A stretch of 64,000 nt of DNA from Anthopleura xanthogrammica (lineage: Eukaryota; Cnidaria; Anthozoa; Actiniaria; Actiniidae), in assembly GCA_964019055.1 (NCBI GenBank), contig OZ025217.1, positions 4,262,617 to 4,326,616 on the forward strand, in the 5' to 3' direction. Every line of letters begins with the position of its first letter. Positions within the stretch are counted from its first letter, which is position 1. Of the stretch, positions 1 through 10,730 are shown in pieces. Made by a program: the position numbers and the translations under genes. Under the pieces are notes generated by a model. That model was not told the DNA's origin, searched no databases, and was given only the letters and a program-made list of their open reading frames with translations.

Positions 1-540
1 AACTTGATTCTTTTATTTATCAAGGCCAACCTCGACTTGAAACCATTGTTTTGTGATCATTCAAGCGAATTTGGGAACGGTCTATCAATTGGGTGATTTA
101 CGTTAATGTATGGATACAAACTATCCATAATTGTTAATCAAATGTCAGATTTATCTCCGTGAGAATTCACGATCTTAAACCTTATATCGTCACGAAAAAC
201 AAGAAAAAATTCTGGCTGTCTTCTTTTACGTTTTTGTGATAATTATTGTTACCCAAGTTTAAAGAGTTTCGAACCACTATCAGGGGATATGAGATGAGTT
301 TGAATTTAAAAACAACAATAAGTCTTATAATAGAACCATGCAGTTATAGAGTACGTAATACTATGGAGATAAAGAAGAGCGCCCGCCCACCCGCGGTACT
401 GATAAAGCGCGTGTTCCAGAATGACCATACTAAATATGAGCATAGTAAATAACCAAAATGATGTCTAAATGAATAAGCAAATAAATAATCTCTATAGTGA
501 AACGTTCTGAATAGTAATGTACACATTATTATTGTTATAA
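1..540. other. Left-edge non-coding stretch with a short dispersed repeat
   Basis: No credible exon is visible. The first ~70 bases (about 15-82) closely match a second place in the window (about 55,188-55,252): both read 'tttatcaag.ccaacc' and 'ccattgttttgtg' at the same spacing. This points to a dispersed repeat. The rest is AT-rich and I see nothing in it. Confidence 0.5.
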
Positions 541-758
541 AATAAAGTTACAACCACATGAAGGTTTAATAATTCGCCAAGCTTTCGGACAAAGTGTCCA
601 TCATCAGGTCGTTTATTACCATAGTTACCATAATCACCGCTTTTTACCAACTTAAATTATCTCGCGCGTGTTGTACATTTCTTCACTTGCCCTGATGATG
701 GACGTTTTGTCCAAAAGCTTGCCGATTTATTAAATCTTTACGTAGTTGTTACTTTATT
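541..758. mobile_element. MITE-like inverted-repeat element
   Basis: The left arm (from about 541: ataaagttacaacca..., then gccaagctttcggacaaagtgtccatcatcagg) is matched in reverse complement by the right arm, ending at about 758 (cctgatgatggacgttttgtccaaaagcttgcc...gttgttactttat). The arms are about 65 bp and the element about 218 bp, with no coding capacity. This is the form of a non-autonomous DNA transposon. Confidence 0.75.
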
Positions 759-759
759 T

Positions 760-2210
760 CATAACATGGATAAACCCACGTTCAATGGTATTCTTAATCT
801 CATATTATTATTATCATTAACTCTTTTCACGTCCTCTCACTCACTATGATAATGATAATAAATTAATCTTTATTTATGAGTTTAGTGGCGTTATTTCCAA
901 AATGACTAATAACGCTTTACAAGGTACACTAATTGCAAAAAAAATAAGGAATTAATTAGTAAGGTAAACTTCATTCTTGCGGTTTATCATTCTTCTTCCA
1001 ATATTCACCCGTAAATGCAAAGCTCCGCTGAGGCCATTGCAAGCTAGGGCGTACAAAATTAATATTTTTAACAAGAATATTTTTAAAGTGCACCTAAACC
1101 CTAATATGATACTTTCAATATTGATTCTATGTGAAGTGAATAGTTAAATGGAAAAATATTTCTTTATTTAATTTGAGTGTTGCGTCTTTAAGTTATAAAG
1201 GTTTATACTTCCAATATGTTAATGACCGTGACGTCATGGCAGACTTTGAGTATATTTGTTTTACTCGTAATACTAAACACTGGCTATTATGACACACCAA
1301 ATTTACAGTAAACATTGTGGAAACCACGAGCATAATGGTGATGCTTTTTAAATACTGTTTGTGTGAACCTGTTAAAGTTTGTATATTTAATGAAGTTTAT
1401 TTACAATTTCATATTTACAGCCATTTTTGATCATGCATAAAGATAAAAAATATTAGTATTTACGACAATTTGTTTATTTTTTATATCATGTCGTATTCAA
1501 AGGTCACAATGGAAATGGAAATATGTTTGCTATCTTTTCGAAAGCAGAATTATATCTTTATTCTTAGTTTACCAAATGTATAAGAAAACAATTATTGAAT
1601 TCGGTTTTCGCATGATATCGTAAATATCAAGACCTCGGCCGTTTTATCTGCCGAACAATAATTGTTTAATATCAGCATGTTGTAGTGAGAAAATCTCGGT
1701 AACTCAGTGTTTACCCGGCGACAATATTGGAAATAAAAGAGCTTCATCGTGATTAATATTGTGCTTACAATCAACGAGGACTTTAGATTAATGAGTTCGC
1801 ATACAATCCTTAATAGCAGATTTTTCCCCAGATTTGTCTCCAAGGAAATCACTGTGGCAGTCTGGCCTCATTGAGAGTCGGCCAATCAGTGGCTAGTTTG
1901 TTTTTTGAAGTTATCCTTTCCATTCAGCGTCTTGGACAAGCTAGAGATTTTACTGACTTGAAAAATGAGAGAAAAATTGTTTAACAATTGTCAACAAAAT
2001 GTTTACCACAGACGAGCAATTTTGTTGATAGTTTTTGTGTTGTTTTCAACGGAGGTCATTGAAATGACTGCGAGGTTTTGATAAGCAAAGCGTTTCCCGC
2101 CAAATTCGTCTGGCGAGATTGGAAGCCGGCAGTAGCCTCCTCCACAGGCTTTCTAAACTAATCTTTAGTAAGCGCGGTTTAACAGGATCCCAACTAGCTA
2201 TAGCTAGAAG
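760..2210. other. Non-coding AT-rich interval upstream of the first ML gene
   Basis: I see no exon, RNA gene or tandem repeat here. The short open frames lack recognisable protein features and splice context. Confidence 0.4.
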
Positions 2211-2214
2211 ATGC

Positions 2215-2440
2215 CTGCGGATGCACAAAGCATGATGGGAAAGTGAGTTCTTACGCATTTTTGGCTCCTCTAAAAATTCATCTGATAATTTTTCCTTCGA
2301 CATTGTCTATGGAAATAAAAGGATTTCAGCAGACGAAAATAACAGTAATTTTTTTCTGATAGTTCCTTTGATTTCCCTGTTACATTTTTAAAGAACTCAC
2401 TTTCCCAGAGTGCTTTGTGAGCTTTGATGCACATTGCCTA
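2215..2440. repeat. Inverted repeat just upstream of the ML1 start codon
   Basis: The segment around 2221-2252 (gcacaaagcatgatgggaaagtgagttctt) pairs with the segment around 2391-2431 (aagaactcactttcccagagtgctttgtgagctttgatgc). The arms are imperfect. The element ends about 75 bp before the ATG of ML1, so it may contribute to the promoter or 5' untranslated region of that gene. Confidence 0.6.
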
Positions 2441-2514
2441 TTGCAAGTTAATCTGTTATGAAAATGACTGACTGCCTTTTTTTCATTCTGAATATTTAGT
2501 TTCTGGCAAAGAAG

Positions 2515-4499
2515 ATGGCGTTCATTGTCTTTTGTTTCGTGGTCACCATGGCAACACTTGGCTTGCAAGTTGACGCAAGTTGCTCCAGTAAGTCACATCA
2601 AAATCTCACTTTATAATTAGCTACATTCTGCATATCAAACTTCAGCATGTAAACAAGGCAATTATAAGAGTCAATTTATCAAAACCTGACGACAATGATA
2701 TGGGACAGGTATAAACGTTATGTATGATATATATAACCTTGTACTGAAATTTAAATTTTGGAAATATATTTGGTAATCATAGTTTTTGTCATACATGAAG
2801 TATGTACCCATGTGACTGGCTAAAGACTCGCCATCATGCATGGAAGTGAAAATTTTAAGATATCGCTGAATCGAAATATTTTGTTAATTACTAATATTAA
2901 ATACATCTTTGCAATCTTTTTTTATCAGATAAAGTAACCCTGGAACACTTTGAAATTATTAACGAAATCACTGGCAATGTCTTTCACTCGCTCCCCTTAA
3001 AAGCAGACAAAAAATTGAAGGTCAAATTCACGGTCAAGGCTAATGCGCTCCTGAACTCTGATTCCTACACGGCAAAGCTTCGCTTGGAAGCCTTGATACA
3101 TCATTACTTTGGGACCTCTAAGAAAACTATTGGTTGTCCACCTGAATTACCTGCCTGGTGAGAGAAATTAGATCTCAGTCGAGGGTCTGGATAAAGGGGC
3201 CCGGTCCCTTCCTAGAAGGAGAGAATGAGGATGGAAGAACGATAGCCTGGTTGCATGACTGGCTGACTCCTTCCTTCCTTCCTTCCTTCCTTCCTTCCTT
3301 CCTTCTATCTATTTATTTGTTTGTTTGTTTATTTATTTGCTTATTTACACCTAATTGTAAGAAGGTTGTCATATAAAAAAAATAAAATAAAAAAAATAAA
3401 TAAAAAAACAGGAAGGATTAGAAATATTTTGTTTATTTTGATTTTACTGTAAAGCCCCCTAGATTAATGAGAATAACTGTTTAGTAATATACCAACAAGA
3501 TTATCTCAAAAATATCAGTCTATATTAAAATAATTGCGTCTGTTTTGCAAAAAATAATTTAAATTAAAATTCCTATTTGTTATTTTTATATGACAACTTT
3601 CTTGCAATTTATTATTCACCTAGTTGTTAATTTTGCTTGTTTCTTTTTTCATAATAGTGAGATCTCTCACCAAAGTTGCACTCAGTTGGTAAGTTACCTC
3701 AGTAAAAGCGTTTCCTGTCCGGTGTACGGTCTGCTATCATCAGAATTCAGCATTCCCCTTATTGGTGATGTCACAGGAAGCGTTAGTAGCGCTTTTCTTA
3801 TTATACTGGTAAGTTTCATATCAGAAACTCTTACAATGCGGAACACACTAACCGGGACCACTTGAAGAAAACTGACCAATCAGATAACACCTACAAACAA
3901 TGACAATCCAACAAAAACTGTCTGGGCCAATCAGCTTTAAGAATTCGAAACTGGTATTTTACAAAGTTTTGGTCTAGGTTTTACGATATCATCGTTTGAA
4001 AATAGAGTTTTTTAAATACAGGAAGACATAAAAAAAAAAAAAATTCCCTATGTCAGCTTGGGATCAATATACCTTTCACAACTATGTTTTCGACAGAAAT
4101 TACGCTCATTCTCGATGCTGTTTTGTGTTCTACGGTTCGTGTTCAGTTTAATATCTGTCAAGTGGTCCCTCTTAGTGTGTCCGCAATGTAGGAAGGTTGC
4201 ATCGTTATCACATTTTTTTCAATACGATTCCAGTTCCCGAATGACAGATTTGGGATCAGTGTTTGACCTGAAATATTTGGAGCAGAATGCGAAAGATTCG
4301 TAGACTTTTGTCAGCTGTAAACTGATTACACTGAACGTTTGGTTTAAACGGAAGAACTACCCATTATAATTATTTTTGTTGTTGTTGTTACTTGTAGAAA
4401 AGTGCTGATCTCATAGGCCATTTGGACATCTATGACGACACAACAGGCGAGCATGTGGCTTGTATCAGTAAAAAGATCCATTTGTACAAAGACTTCTAA
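2515..4499 (+). CDS. Secreted ML-domain protein, GM2-activator-like (ML1)
   Basis: Four exons rebuilt by eye: 2515-2587, 2929-3157, 3658-3808 and 4398-4499. All have GT-AG borders and matching phases (1, 2, 0), and give 184 residues. The protein starts with a hydrophobic signal peptide (about residues 1-22, MAFIVFCFVV...) and continues as a small beta-rich domain with paired cysteines (IGCPPELPAC, QSC, VSCPVYG, HVACIS). The Cys-Pro spacing and the final C-x-beta-strand segment align with the neighbouring ML2 gene, which is clearly GM2 activator-like. ML proteins bind lipids in the lysosome or outside the cell. The sequence is more diverged than ML2, so ligand and exact subfamily are unknown. 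ML1 and ML2 lie in the same orientation about 6 kb apart, which suggests tandem duplication followed by insertion of the minisatellite. The third intron is about 590 bp and intron 2 holds a TTCC microsatellite. Confidence 0.72.
3267..3305. repeat. (TTCC)n microsatellite in ML1 intron 2
   Basis: Seven or more tandem TTCC units, followed by a TTTATTTG-rich stretch. Confidence 0.85.
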
Positions 4500-4580
4500 G
4501 CTTTCTCTTGCCAATCACATGCAAGATAGCTTTACTTTCAACATATAATTATCACACAATGCATGGCCAGCATGATAAAG

Positions 4581-4756
4581 TATGTATGTATGTATGTATG
4601 TATGTATGTATGTATGTATGTATGTATGTATGTATGTATGTATGTATGTATGTATGTATGTATGTATGTATGTATGTATGTATGTATGTATGTATGTATG
4701 TATGTATGTATGTATGTATGTATGTATGTATGTATGTATGTATGTATGTATGTATG
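4581..4756. repeat. (TATG)n microsatellite, about 44 copies
   Basis: Uninterrupted TATG tetranucleotides for about 176 bp directly downstream of the ML1 stop codon. The repeat opens frames on both strands (MYVC and HTYI periodic peptides), which are artefacts of the repeat. Confidence 0.97.
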
Positions 4757-5278
4757 ACCAAAAAATCGGGATTAAACCTAAAAACTAACTGAACGCACAA
4801 AGAGAGCGGAGAGGAACAGACCTCTAAGTATTCACTCTCTATTCGATCTTTTTCGGCCATTTCTCCCTCGCGATCTTCCCTCTATCTTTCCTGACTCTCC
4901 CTTCTCCCTGTTCTAGTTTTTTCCGTTATTTCTCCCTCATCCTTCTCTTTCTCTAGCTGTTTCTCCCTCCTCCCTGATCAGTCCCTCTGCACTCCAAAGA
5001 CATTTTACAATTTAACAACAACATAGTAAAAATTTGAGTAGTCCACCCGGGGGTTACTCCCTTTGTCCAAGCGGTAGGGGTACATGATCGCATCCTTTCA
5101 GGGTTGACAATATTTCCTCTGTGAGCCTTTTAGGCGTTCCGGCTCAAAAATCAATTACGTAACAAGGCTCCGTACCTTTTAGGGTCATTTATTATTTATT
5201 TTTTCTTTATTGAACAAACATGAACAATAGAAACCGCATTATTATTGACTAGTATATAACAAGTATGTCATCAGCCAT
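4757..5278. other. Non-coding spacer between ML1 and the minisatellite
   Basis: It contains a pyrimidine-rich tract (about 4855-4985, ttctccctc motifs). A segment from about 5045 (cccgggggttactccct) resembles one near 55,355, so it may be a diverged dispersed repeat. I see no exon. Confidence 0.4.
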
Positions 5279-8176
5279 GAAAATGTGGCTTGGATGTTTC
5301 ACGAGTTTTTCATGGGCCATGAAAGTGTGAATTGGGTGGTTCACGAGTTTTTCATGGGCCATGAAAGTGTGGCTTGGGTGGTTTACGAGTTTTTCATGGG
5401 CCATGAAAGTGTGGCTTGGGTGGTTTACGAGTTTTTCATGAGCCATGAAAGTGTGGCTTGGGTGGTTCACGAGTTTTTCATGGGCCATGAAAGTGTGGCT
5501 TGGGTGGTTTACGAGTTTTTCATGAGCCATGAAAGTGTGGCTTGGGTGGTTTACGAGTTTTTCATGGACCATGAAAGTGTGGCTTGGGTGGTTTACGAGT
5601 TTTTCATGGGCCATGAAAGTGTGGCTTGGGTGGTTCACGAGTTTTTCATAGGCCATGAAAGTGTGACTTGGGTGGTTCACGAGTTTTTCATGGGCCATGA
5701 AAGTGTGGCTTGGGTGGTTTACGAGTTTTTCATGGGCCATGAAAGTGTGACTTGGGTGGTTTACGAGTTTTTCATAGGCCATGACAGTGTTACTTGGGTG
5801 GTTTACGAGTTTTTCATGGGCCATGAAAGTGTGGCTTGGGTGGTTTACGAGTTTTTCATGGGCCATGAAAGTGTGGCTTGGGTGGTTTACGAGTTTTTCA
5901 TGGGCCATGAAAGTGTGGCTTGGGTGGTTTACGAGTTTTTCATGGGCCATGAAAGTGTGGCTTGGATAGTTCAAGAGTTTTTCATGGGCCATGAAAGTGT
6001 GGCTTGGATAGTTCAAGAGTTTTTCATGAGCCATGAAAGTGTGGCTTGGGTGGTTTACGAGTTTTTCATGGGCCATGAAAGTGTGGCTTGGATGGTTTAC
6101 GAGTTTTTCATGGGCCATGAAAGTGTGGCTTGGGTGGTTTACGAGTTTTTCATGGGCCATGATAGTGTGGCTTGGGTGGTTTACGAGTTTTTCATGGGCC
6201 ATGAAAGTGTGACTTGGGTGGTTTACGAGTTTTTCATGGGCCATGAAAGTGTTACTTGGGTGGTTTACGAGTTTTTCATGGGCCATGAAAGTGTGACTTG
6301 GGTGGTTTACGAGTTTTTCATGGGCCATGAAAGTGTGGCTTGGGTGGTTTACGAGTTTTTCATGGGCCATGAAAGTGTGGCTTGGATGGTTTACGAGTTT
6401 TTCATGGGCCATGAAAGTGTGGCTTGGGTGGTTTACGAGTTTTTCATGGGCCATGAAAGTGTGGCTTGGGTGGTTTACGAGTTTTTCATGGGCCATGAAA
6501 GTGTGGCTTGGGTGGTTTACGAGTTTTTCATGAGCCATGAAAGTGTGGCTTGGGTGGTTTACGAGTTTTTCATGGGCCATGAAAGTGTGGCTTGGGTGGT
6601 TTACGAGTTTTTCATGGGCCATGAAAGTGTGGCTTGGGTGGTTCACGAGTTTTTCATGGGCCATGAAAGTGTGGCTTGGGTGGTTCACGAGTTTTTCCTG
6701 AGCCATGAAAGTGTGGCTTGGGTGGTTCAAGAGTTTTTCATGGGCCATGAAAGTGTGGCTTGGGTGGTTTACGAGTTTTTCATGGGCCATGAAAGTGTGG
6801 CTTGGGTGGTTTACGAGTTTTTCATGGGCCATGAAAGTGTGGCTTGGGTGGTTTACGAGTTTTTCATGGGCCATGAAAGTGTGACTTGGGTGGTTTACGA
6901 GTTTTTCATGGGCCATGAAAGTGTGGCTTGGGTGGTTTACGAGTTTTTCATGGGCCATGAAAGTGTGACTTGGGTGGTTTACGAGTTTTTCATGGGCCAT
7001 GAAAGTGTGACTTGGGTGGTTTACGAGTTTTTCATGGGCCATGAAAGTGTTACTTGGGTGGTTTACGAGTTTTTCATGGGCCATGAAAGTGTGACTTGGG
7101 TGGTTTACGAGTTTTTCATGGGCCATGAAAGTGTGGCTTGGGTGGTTTACGAGTTTTTCATGAGCCATGAAAGTGTGGCTTGGATGGTTTACGAGTTTTT
7201 CATGGGCCATGAAAGTGTGGCTTGGGTGGTTTACGAGTTTTTCATGGGCCATGAAAGTGTGGCTTGGGTGGTTTACGAGTTTTTCATGGGCCATGAAAGT
7301 GTGGCTTGGGTGGTTTACGAGTTTTTCATGAGCCATGAAAGTGTGGCTTGGGTGGTTTACGAGTTTTTCATGGGCCATGAAAGTGTGGCTTGGGTGGTTT
7401 ACGAGTTTTTCATGGGCCATGAAAGTGTGGCTTGGGTGGTTCACGAGTTTTTCATGGGCCATGAAAGTGTGGCTTGGGTGGTTCACGAGTTTTTCATGAG
7501 CCATGAAAGTGTGGCTTGGGTGGTTCAAGAGTTTTTCATGGGCCATGAAAGTGTGGCTTGGGTGGTTTACGAGTTTTTCATGGGCCATGAAAGTGTGGCT
7601 TGGGTGGTTTACGAGTTTTTCATGGGCCATGAAAGTGTGGCTTGGGTGGTTTACGAGTTTTTCATGGGCCATGAAAGTGTGACTTGGGTGGTTTACGAGT
7701 TTTTCATGGGCCATGAAAGTGTGGCTTGGGTGGTTTACGAGTTTTTCATGGGCCATGAAAGTGTGGCTTGGGTGGTTTACGAGTTTTTCATGGGCCATGA
7801 AAGTGTGACTTGGGTGGTTTACGAGTTTTTCATGGGCCATGAAAGTGTGGCTTGGGTGGTTTACGAGTTTTTCATGGGCCATGAAAGTGTGACTTGGGTG
7901 GTTTACGAGTTTTTCATGGGCCATGAAAGTGTGGCTTGGGTGGTTCACGAGTTTTTCATGGGCCATGAAAGTGTGGCTTGGATGGTTTACGAGTTTTTCA
8001 TGGGCCATGAAAGTGTGGCTTGGGTGGTTTACGAGTTTTTCATGGGCCATGAATGTGTGGCTTGGGTGGTTTACGAGTTTTTCATGGACCATGAAAGTGT
8101 GGCTTGGATGGTTTACGAGTTTTTCATGGGCCATGAAAGTGTGGCTTGGGTGGTTTACGAGTTTTTCATTGGCCAT
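5249..8176 (-). other. Possible minus-strand repeat-protein frame in the minisatellite
   Basis: This 975-residue frame begins MANEKLVNHPSHTF and ends MADDILVIY before a stop. The 14-residue repeat is unusually uniform. The common unit variants (gcc/gct, gta/gtg, cac/cat, agc/agt on this strand) are all synonymous here, whereas they change residues in the plus-strand frame. This is what selection on an expressed protein would leave, but concerted evolution of a non-coding array could also produce it. I know of no matching family. There is no evidence of transcription, so it is listed as a candidate only. Confidence 0.25.
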
Positions 8177-8179
8177 GAA
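5279..8179. repeat. 42-bp minisatellite, about 69 units, open on both strands
   Basis: The consensus plus-strand unit is 42 bp and contains the near-palindrome catgggccatg, then aaagtgtggcttgggtgg and tttacgagttttt. Because 42 is a multiple of three, and no in-frame stop occurs, a 975-codon frame is open on each strand: plus 5285-8212 (period GHESVAWVVYEFFM) and minus 5249-8176 (period MAHEKLVNHPSHTF). Units differ at a few recurrent sites. A higher-order period of 798 bp (19 units) is visible between about 6.3 and 7.8 kb. The array lies between the two ML genes. I see no signal peptide, exon border or polyadenylation context that makes either frame a clear gene. A repeat-protein gene on the minus strand is possible (see findings). 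Confidence 0.95.
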
Positions 8180-8289
8180 AAATATTTATTGGATATTCAG
8201 GGCCTCAACTAAGACTGGTCGAAATTCAAAATCCAATACTCATAGGACATTTTCATGGTTATTTCATGGCATTTTCATGGACCTCTGAT

Positions 8290-9110
8290 TGGTCAGTAGT
8301 CATCCACCGCAGGAGGCGCATAAGGCTATCACGCTTTAACGTTTCTAGTACCTGCAACAACATTGTACTGGACAGGGTTATTAGCCCTGCTCTAAACCCC
8401 AAATTTGGAGAGTAGCTTTTTACTTATTTCTACAATATCTCTTCCCTTTGCATTCAAATCAAAATGCCAGATATTTTAACCTCAAGAGTGATATACAGTA
8501 TACCAAAAATCCATTGATACTTTGGACATCGTTAGATCAGGTTTATCAGTTAGATCAGGTTAGATTTGGTTCATCAGCGAGAAAATAAATGGTGGCGTGC
8601 CACAAACAAACACTAGTCACTTCTGCACATGCGCAAACTATTTGTAGTAAATTTTTGCACATTGCGCAATCAAAGTCTTTGACGTTTGAGCCGAATGATT
8701 TATATGGTATTGGTTGGGTAAGTAATAGAGTCGATTGTTGCTACCTTCTCTTCTTGTGATTTCTCTTAGTAACCAATAGCAACCTTTGATCTTTTGCAAT
8801 CCATCATCTCGCCTCCAAAAGCTTCGACAGCATAATGGTTTCCTCGACAACGCAGTTTCATTATTGTAATGGATTCAACTTAAATACTTGCCAACACTCG
8901 CTCGTTCAACACTTATGAACACTTATCAATGCCACCCTGCAAAAGCGCGTTTTATCAGCTTTTCAAACACGTCAAGCGTTTGGGGCTACTGCATTCTTAG
9001 TTCTTTTACAAATATTTATTTTATTAAATATCTATTTCATGAATGTAGGAACACCAGTTATTCACTTAATCATATTTTGGCCCATGAAAAAATATATTGA
9101 TAGAAAGGAA
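8290..9110. other. Intergenic stretch without a recognised gene
   Basis: Degenerate minisatellite-like words (ttttcatgg) continue to about 8290. Beyond that I see no splice-bounded exon or known repeat. Short frames here have no recognisable features. Confidence 0.4.
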
Positions 9111-9114
9111 GAAA

Positions 9115-9175
9115 TGAAGTAAGAAAGAAAAGAAAGAAAAAAAGAAAGAAAGAAAGAAAGAAAGATATGAAGAAA
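9115..9175. repeat. (GAAA)n-rich purine microsatellite
   Basis: Imperfect aagaaagaaag repeats over about 60 bp. Confidence 0.85.
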
Positions 9176-9369
9176 GGAGAAAGCATTAATGAAAGAAAGC
9201 ATTAAAAGGGAAAAAAATATAATAAATAAGATAACATGAATTAAGGGAGAAAAAAGTAACTATCGTCACTTTTCAAGAAAATGCAAAATGCAAACTTTGC
9301 TTATAAGGAGTATGGGGTAAAAGTGGCAAGCAACAAGGCCGAGTAAGCGGCTCACCATACTTGAGGCAA

Positions 9370-9370
9370 A

Positions 9371-9435
<65 letters not shown>

Positions 9436-9505
9436 AGGGAGAGGGAGAGGGAGAGGGAGAGGGAGAGGGAGAGGGAGAGGGAGAGGGAGAGGGAGAGGGA
9501 GAGGG
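9370..9505. repeat. Compound (GA)n / (GGGAGA)n microsatellite
   Basis: A pure GA run (about 9376-9425) passes into GGGAGA hexamers (about 9426-9505). The Ser/Leu and Arg/Glu periodic frames across it are artefacts of the repeat. Confidence 0.95.
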
Positions 9506-9549
9506 ATAGAATAGCTTGCCAGTATGAAGAAAGCATGTTTCCATAAAGA

Positions 9550-10730
9550 CACAAGCTGTTCAACCAACGAACAGAACTATTACAATGCTTATGAATATTC
9601 GGTTGAATTTTAGAGAATCAAAGGGAGCTCGTTCGATTCCTGGACTCAGTATCACATATTGTTATACGTTTTAAACAAGCCTCTAGCTGGTATACAAAGT
9701 ACAAAGTACAAAGTACGGAGTACGACGAAGGACTGGCGTCCGAAACGTCAGTAAGTGATCTTTCTTATTTTTTACGGTGTAAAATTTATCTTTTTATCAC
9801 AACTGTTTCATTAGAAACACCGACGCAGCCCACACTAGCTTACCGCTAGTTATCATCTCTTTACAAAGTACAACATTGTCCACGTTCATGACGTTAACAA
9901 ATTGATTGATTGATGTGAGTAGTAGTTTGTTTGGTCCCTCCCTTGATTCCAGGGGTTTCTCCGGGTGCTCCGGCTTTACTCCCTCTTTCTGCCAAACCAT
10001 CGAACTTTGTTTATTTTATTTACAAACATATTCATCAAGATTACCGAAAACAGTGGTTTAAAAATAGAGAATTATCAGAAAAACAAACGACCAGGAGAAG
10101 CGTACGTGTGTGTAGTTTTTGAAGTAGTAAAAACTTCCTAGTCGACATACAGCCACCAACTTAAGGCCCCGACACACGGTGCAACATTGCGTGCAACATC
10201 TCACTCATTATTATTTGTCATTTGTATTATCGTTGTAAATTAAGCGAAAAAATTGAGATTTTCTCTGATTTGGCTGCTGAAATAATACTGTAATCATAAT
10301 GTTGCAAGCTATGTTGCATGGAATGTTGCACAGTGTATCTGAGCCTTAACGTCCTCGCGGAACATATTGTGAAATCGAAGCTTAACAGAAACAAAGTATT
10401 GGTTATCTTATGAATACTATGAGAAGGTAGAAAGGAAACAAAGGGAGATATATTTGACCAGCCTTGATTCGAGTCAACAAACCTGTATCCACTAGCACTG
10501 AATGAAGTTACGTTTGATTGGAAGTCACTAATTTGATCAAATATTGAAGTTAAATAGTTAGGTTTAAGACAATTATTTGTTGTTTGTTCAGCAACTCTAC
10601 ACTTTTATAACAATTATACCCTTAAAATAAAAGAATTGTATAGATTTCACAGAAGAAAACATATAAATTCACGCGAAGCTGTAGCAATTCATTACAATTG
10701 TCTTTTGGTGCTCGTGAAATCATCTCCGTT
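9550..10730. other. Intergenic stretch upstream of ML2
   Basis: It contains a short direct repeat of gtacaaa words (about 9690-9720) and a diverged copy of the 'acacggtgcaacattgcg' repeat family at about 10,170-10,350. The latter has cacacggtgcaacattgcgtgcaacat on the left and atgttgcatggaatgttgcacagtgt on the right. The remainder, including the likely ML2 promoter, shows nothing I can name. Confidence 0.45.

Noticed and set aside
2046..2568. Minus-strand frames upstream of ML1
   Set aside because: They overlap an inverted repeat and the antisense of the ML1 signal-peptide exon, and have no family features.
4508..4860. Several overlapping frames with periodic MYVC or HTYI peptides
   Set aside because: They are produced by the TATG microsatellite; the flanking residues show no protein character.
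5279..8179. Regular spacing that could suggest a CRISPR array
   Set aside because: Units abut with no unique spacers, the period is 42 bp throughout, and the context is animal nuclear DNA.
5285..8212. Plus-strand 975-residue frame across the 42-bp array as a gene
   Set aside because: Recurrent unit differences change residues in this frame, there is no signal peptide or exon context, and the frame is a by-product of a stop-free unit whose length is a multiple of three.
9266..9567. Ser/Leu- and Pro/Leu-rich frames
   Set aside because: Translation of the GA/GGGAGA microsatellite.
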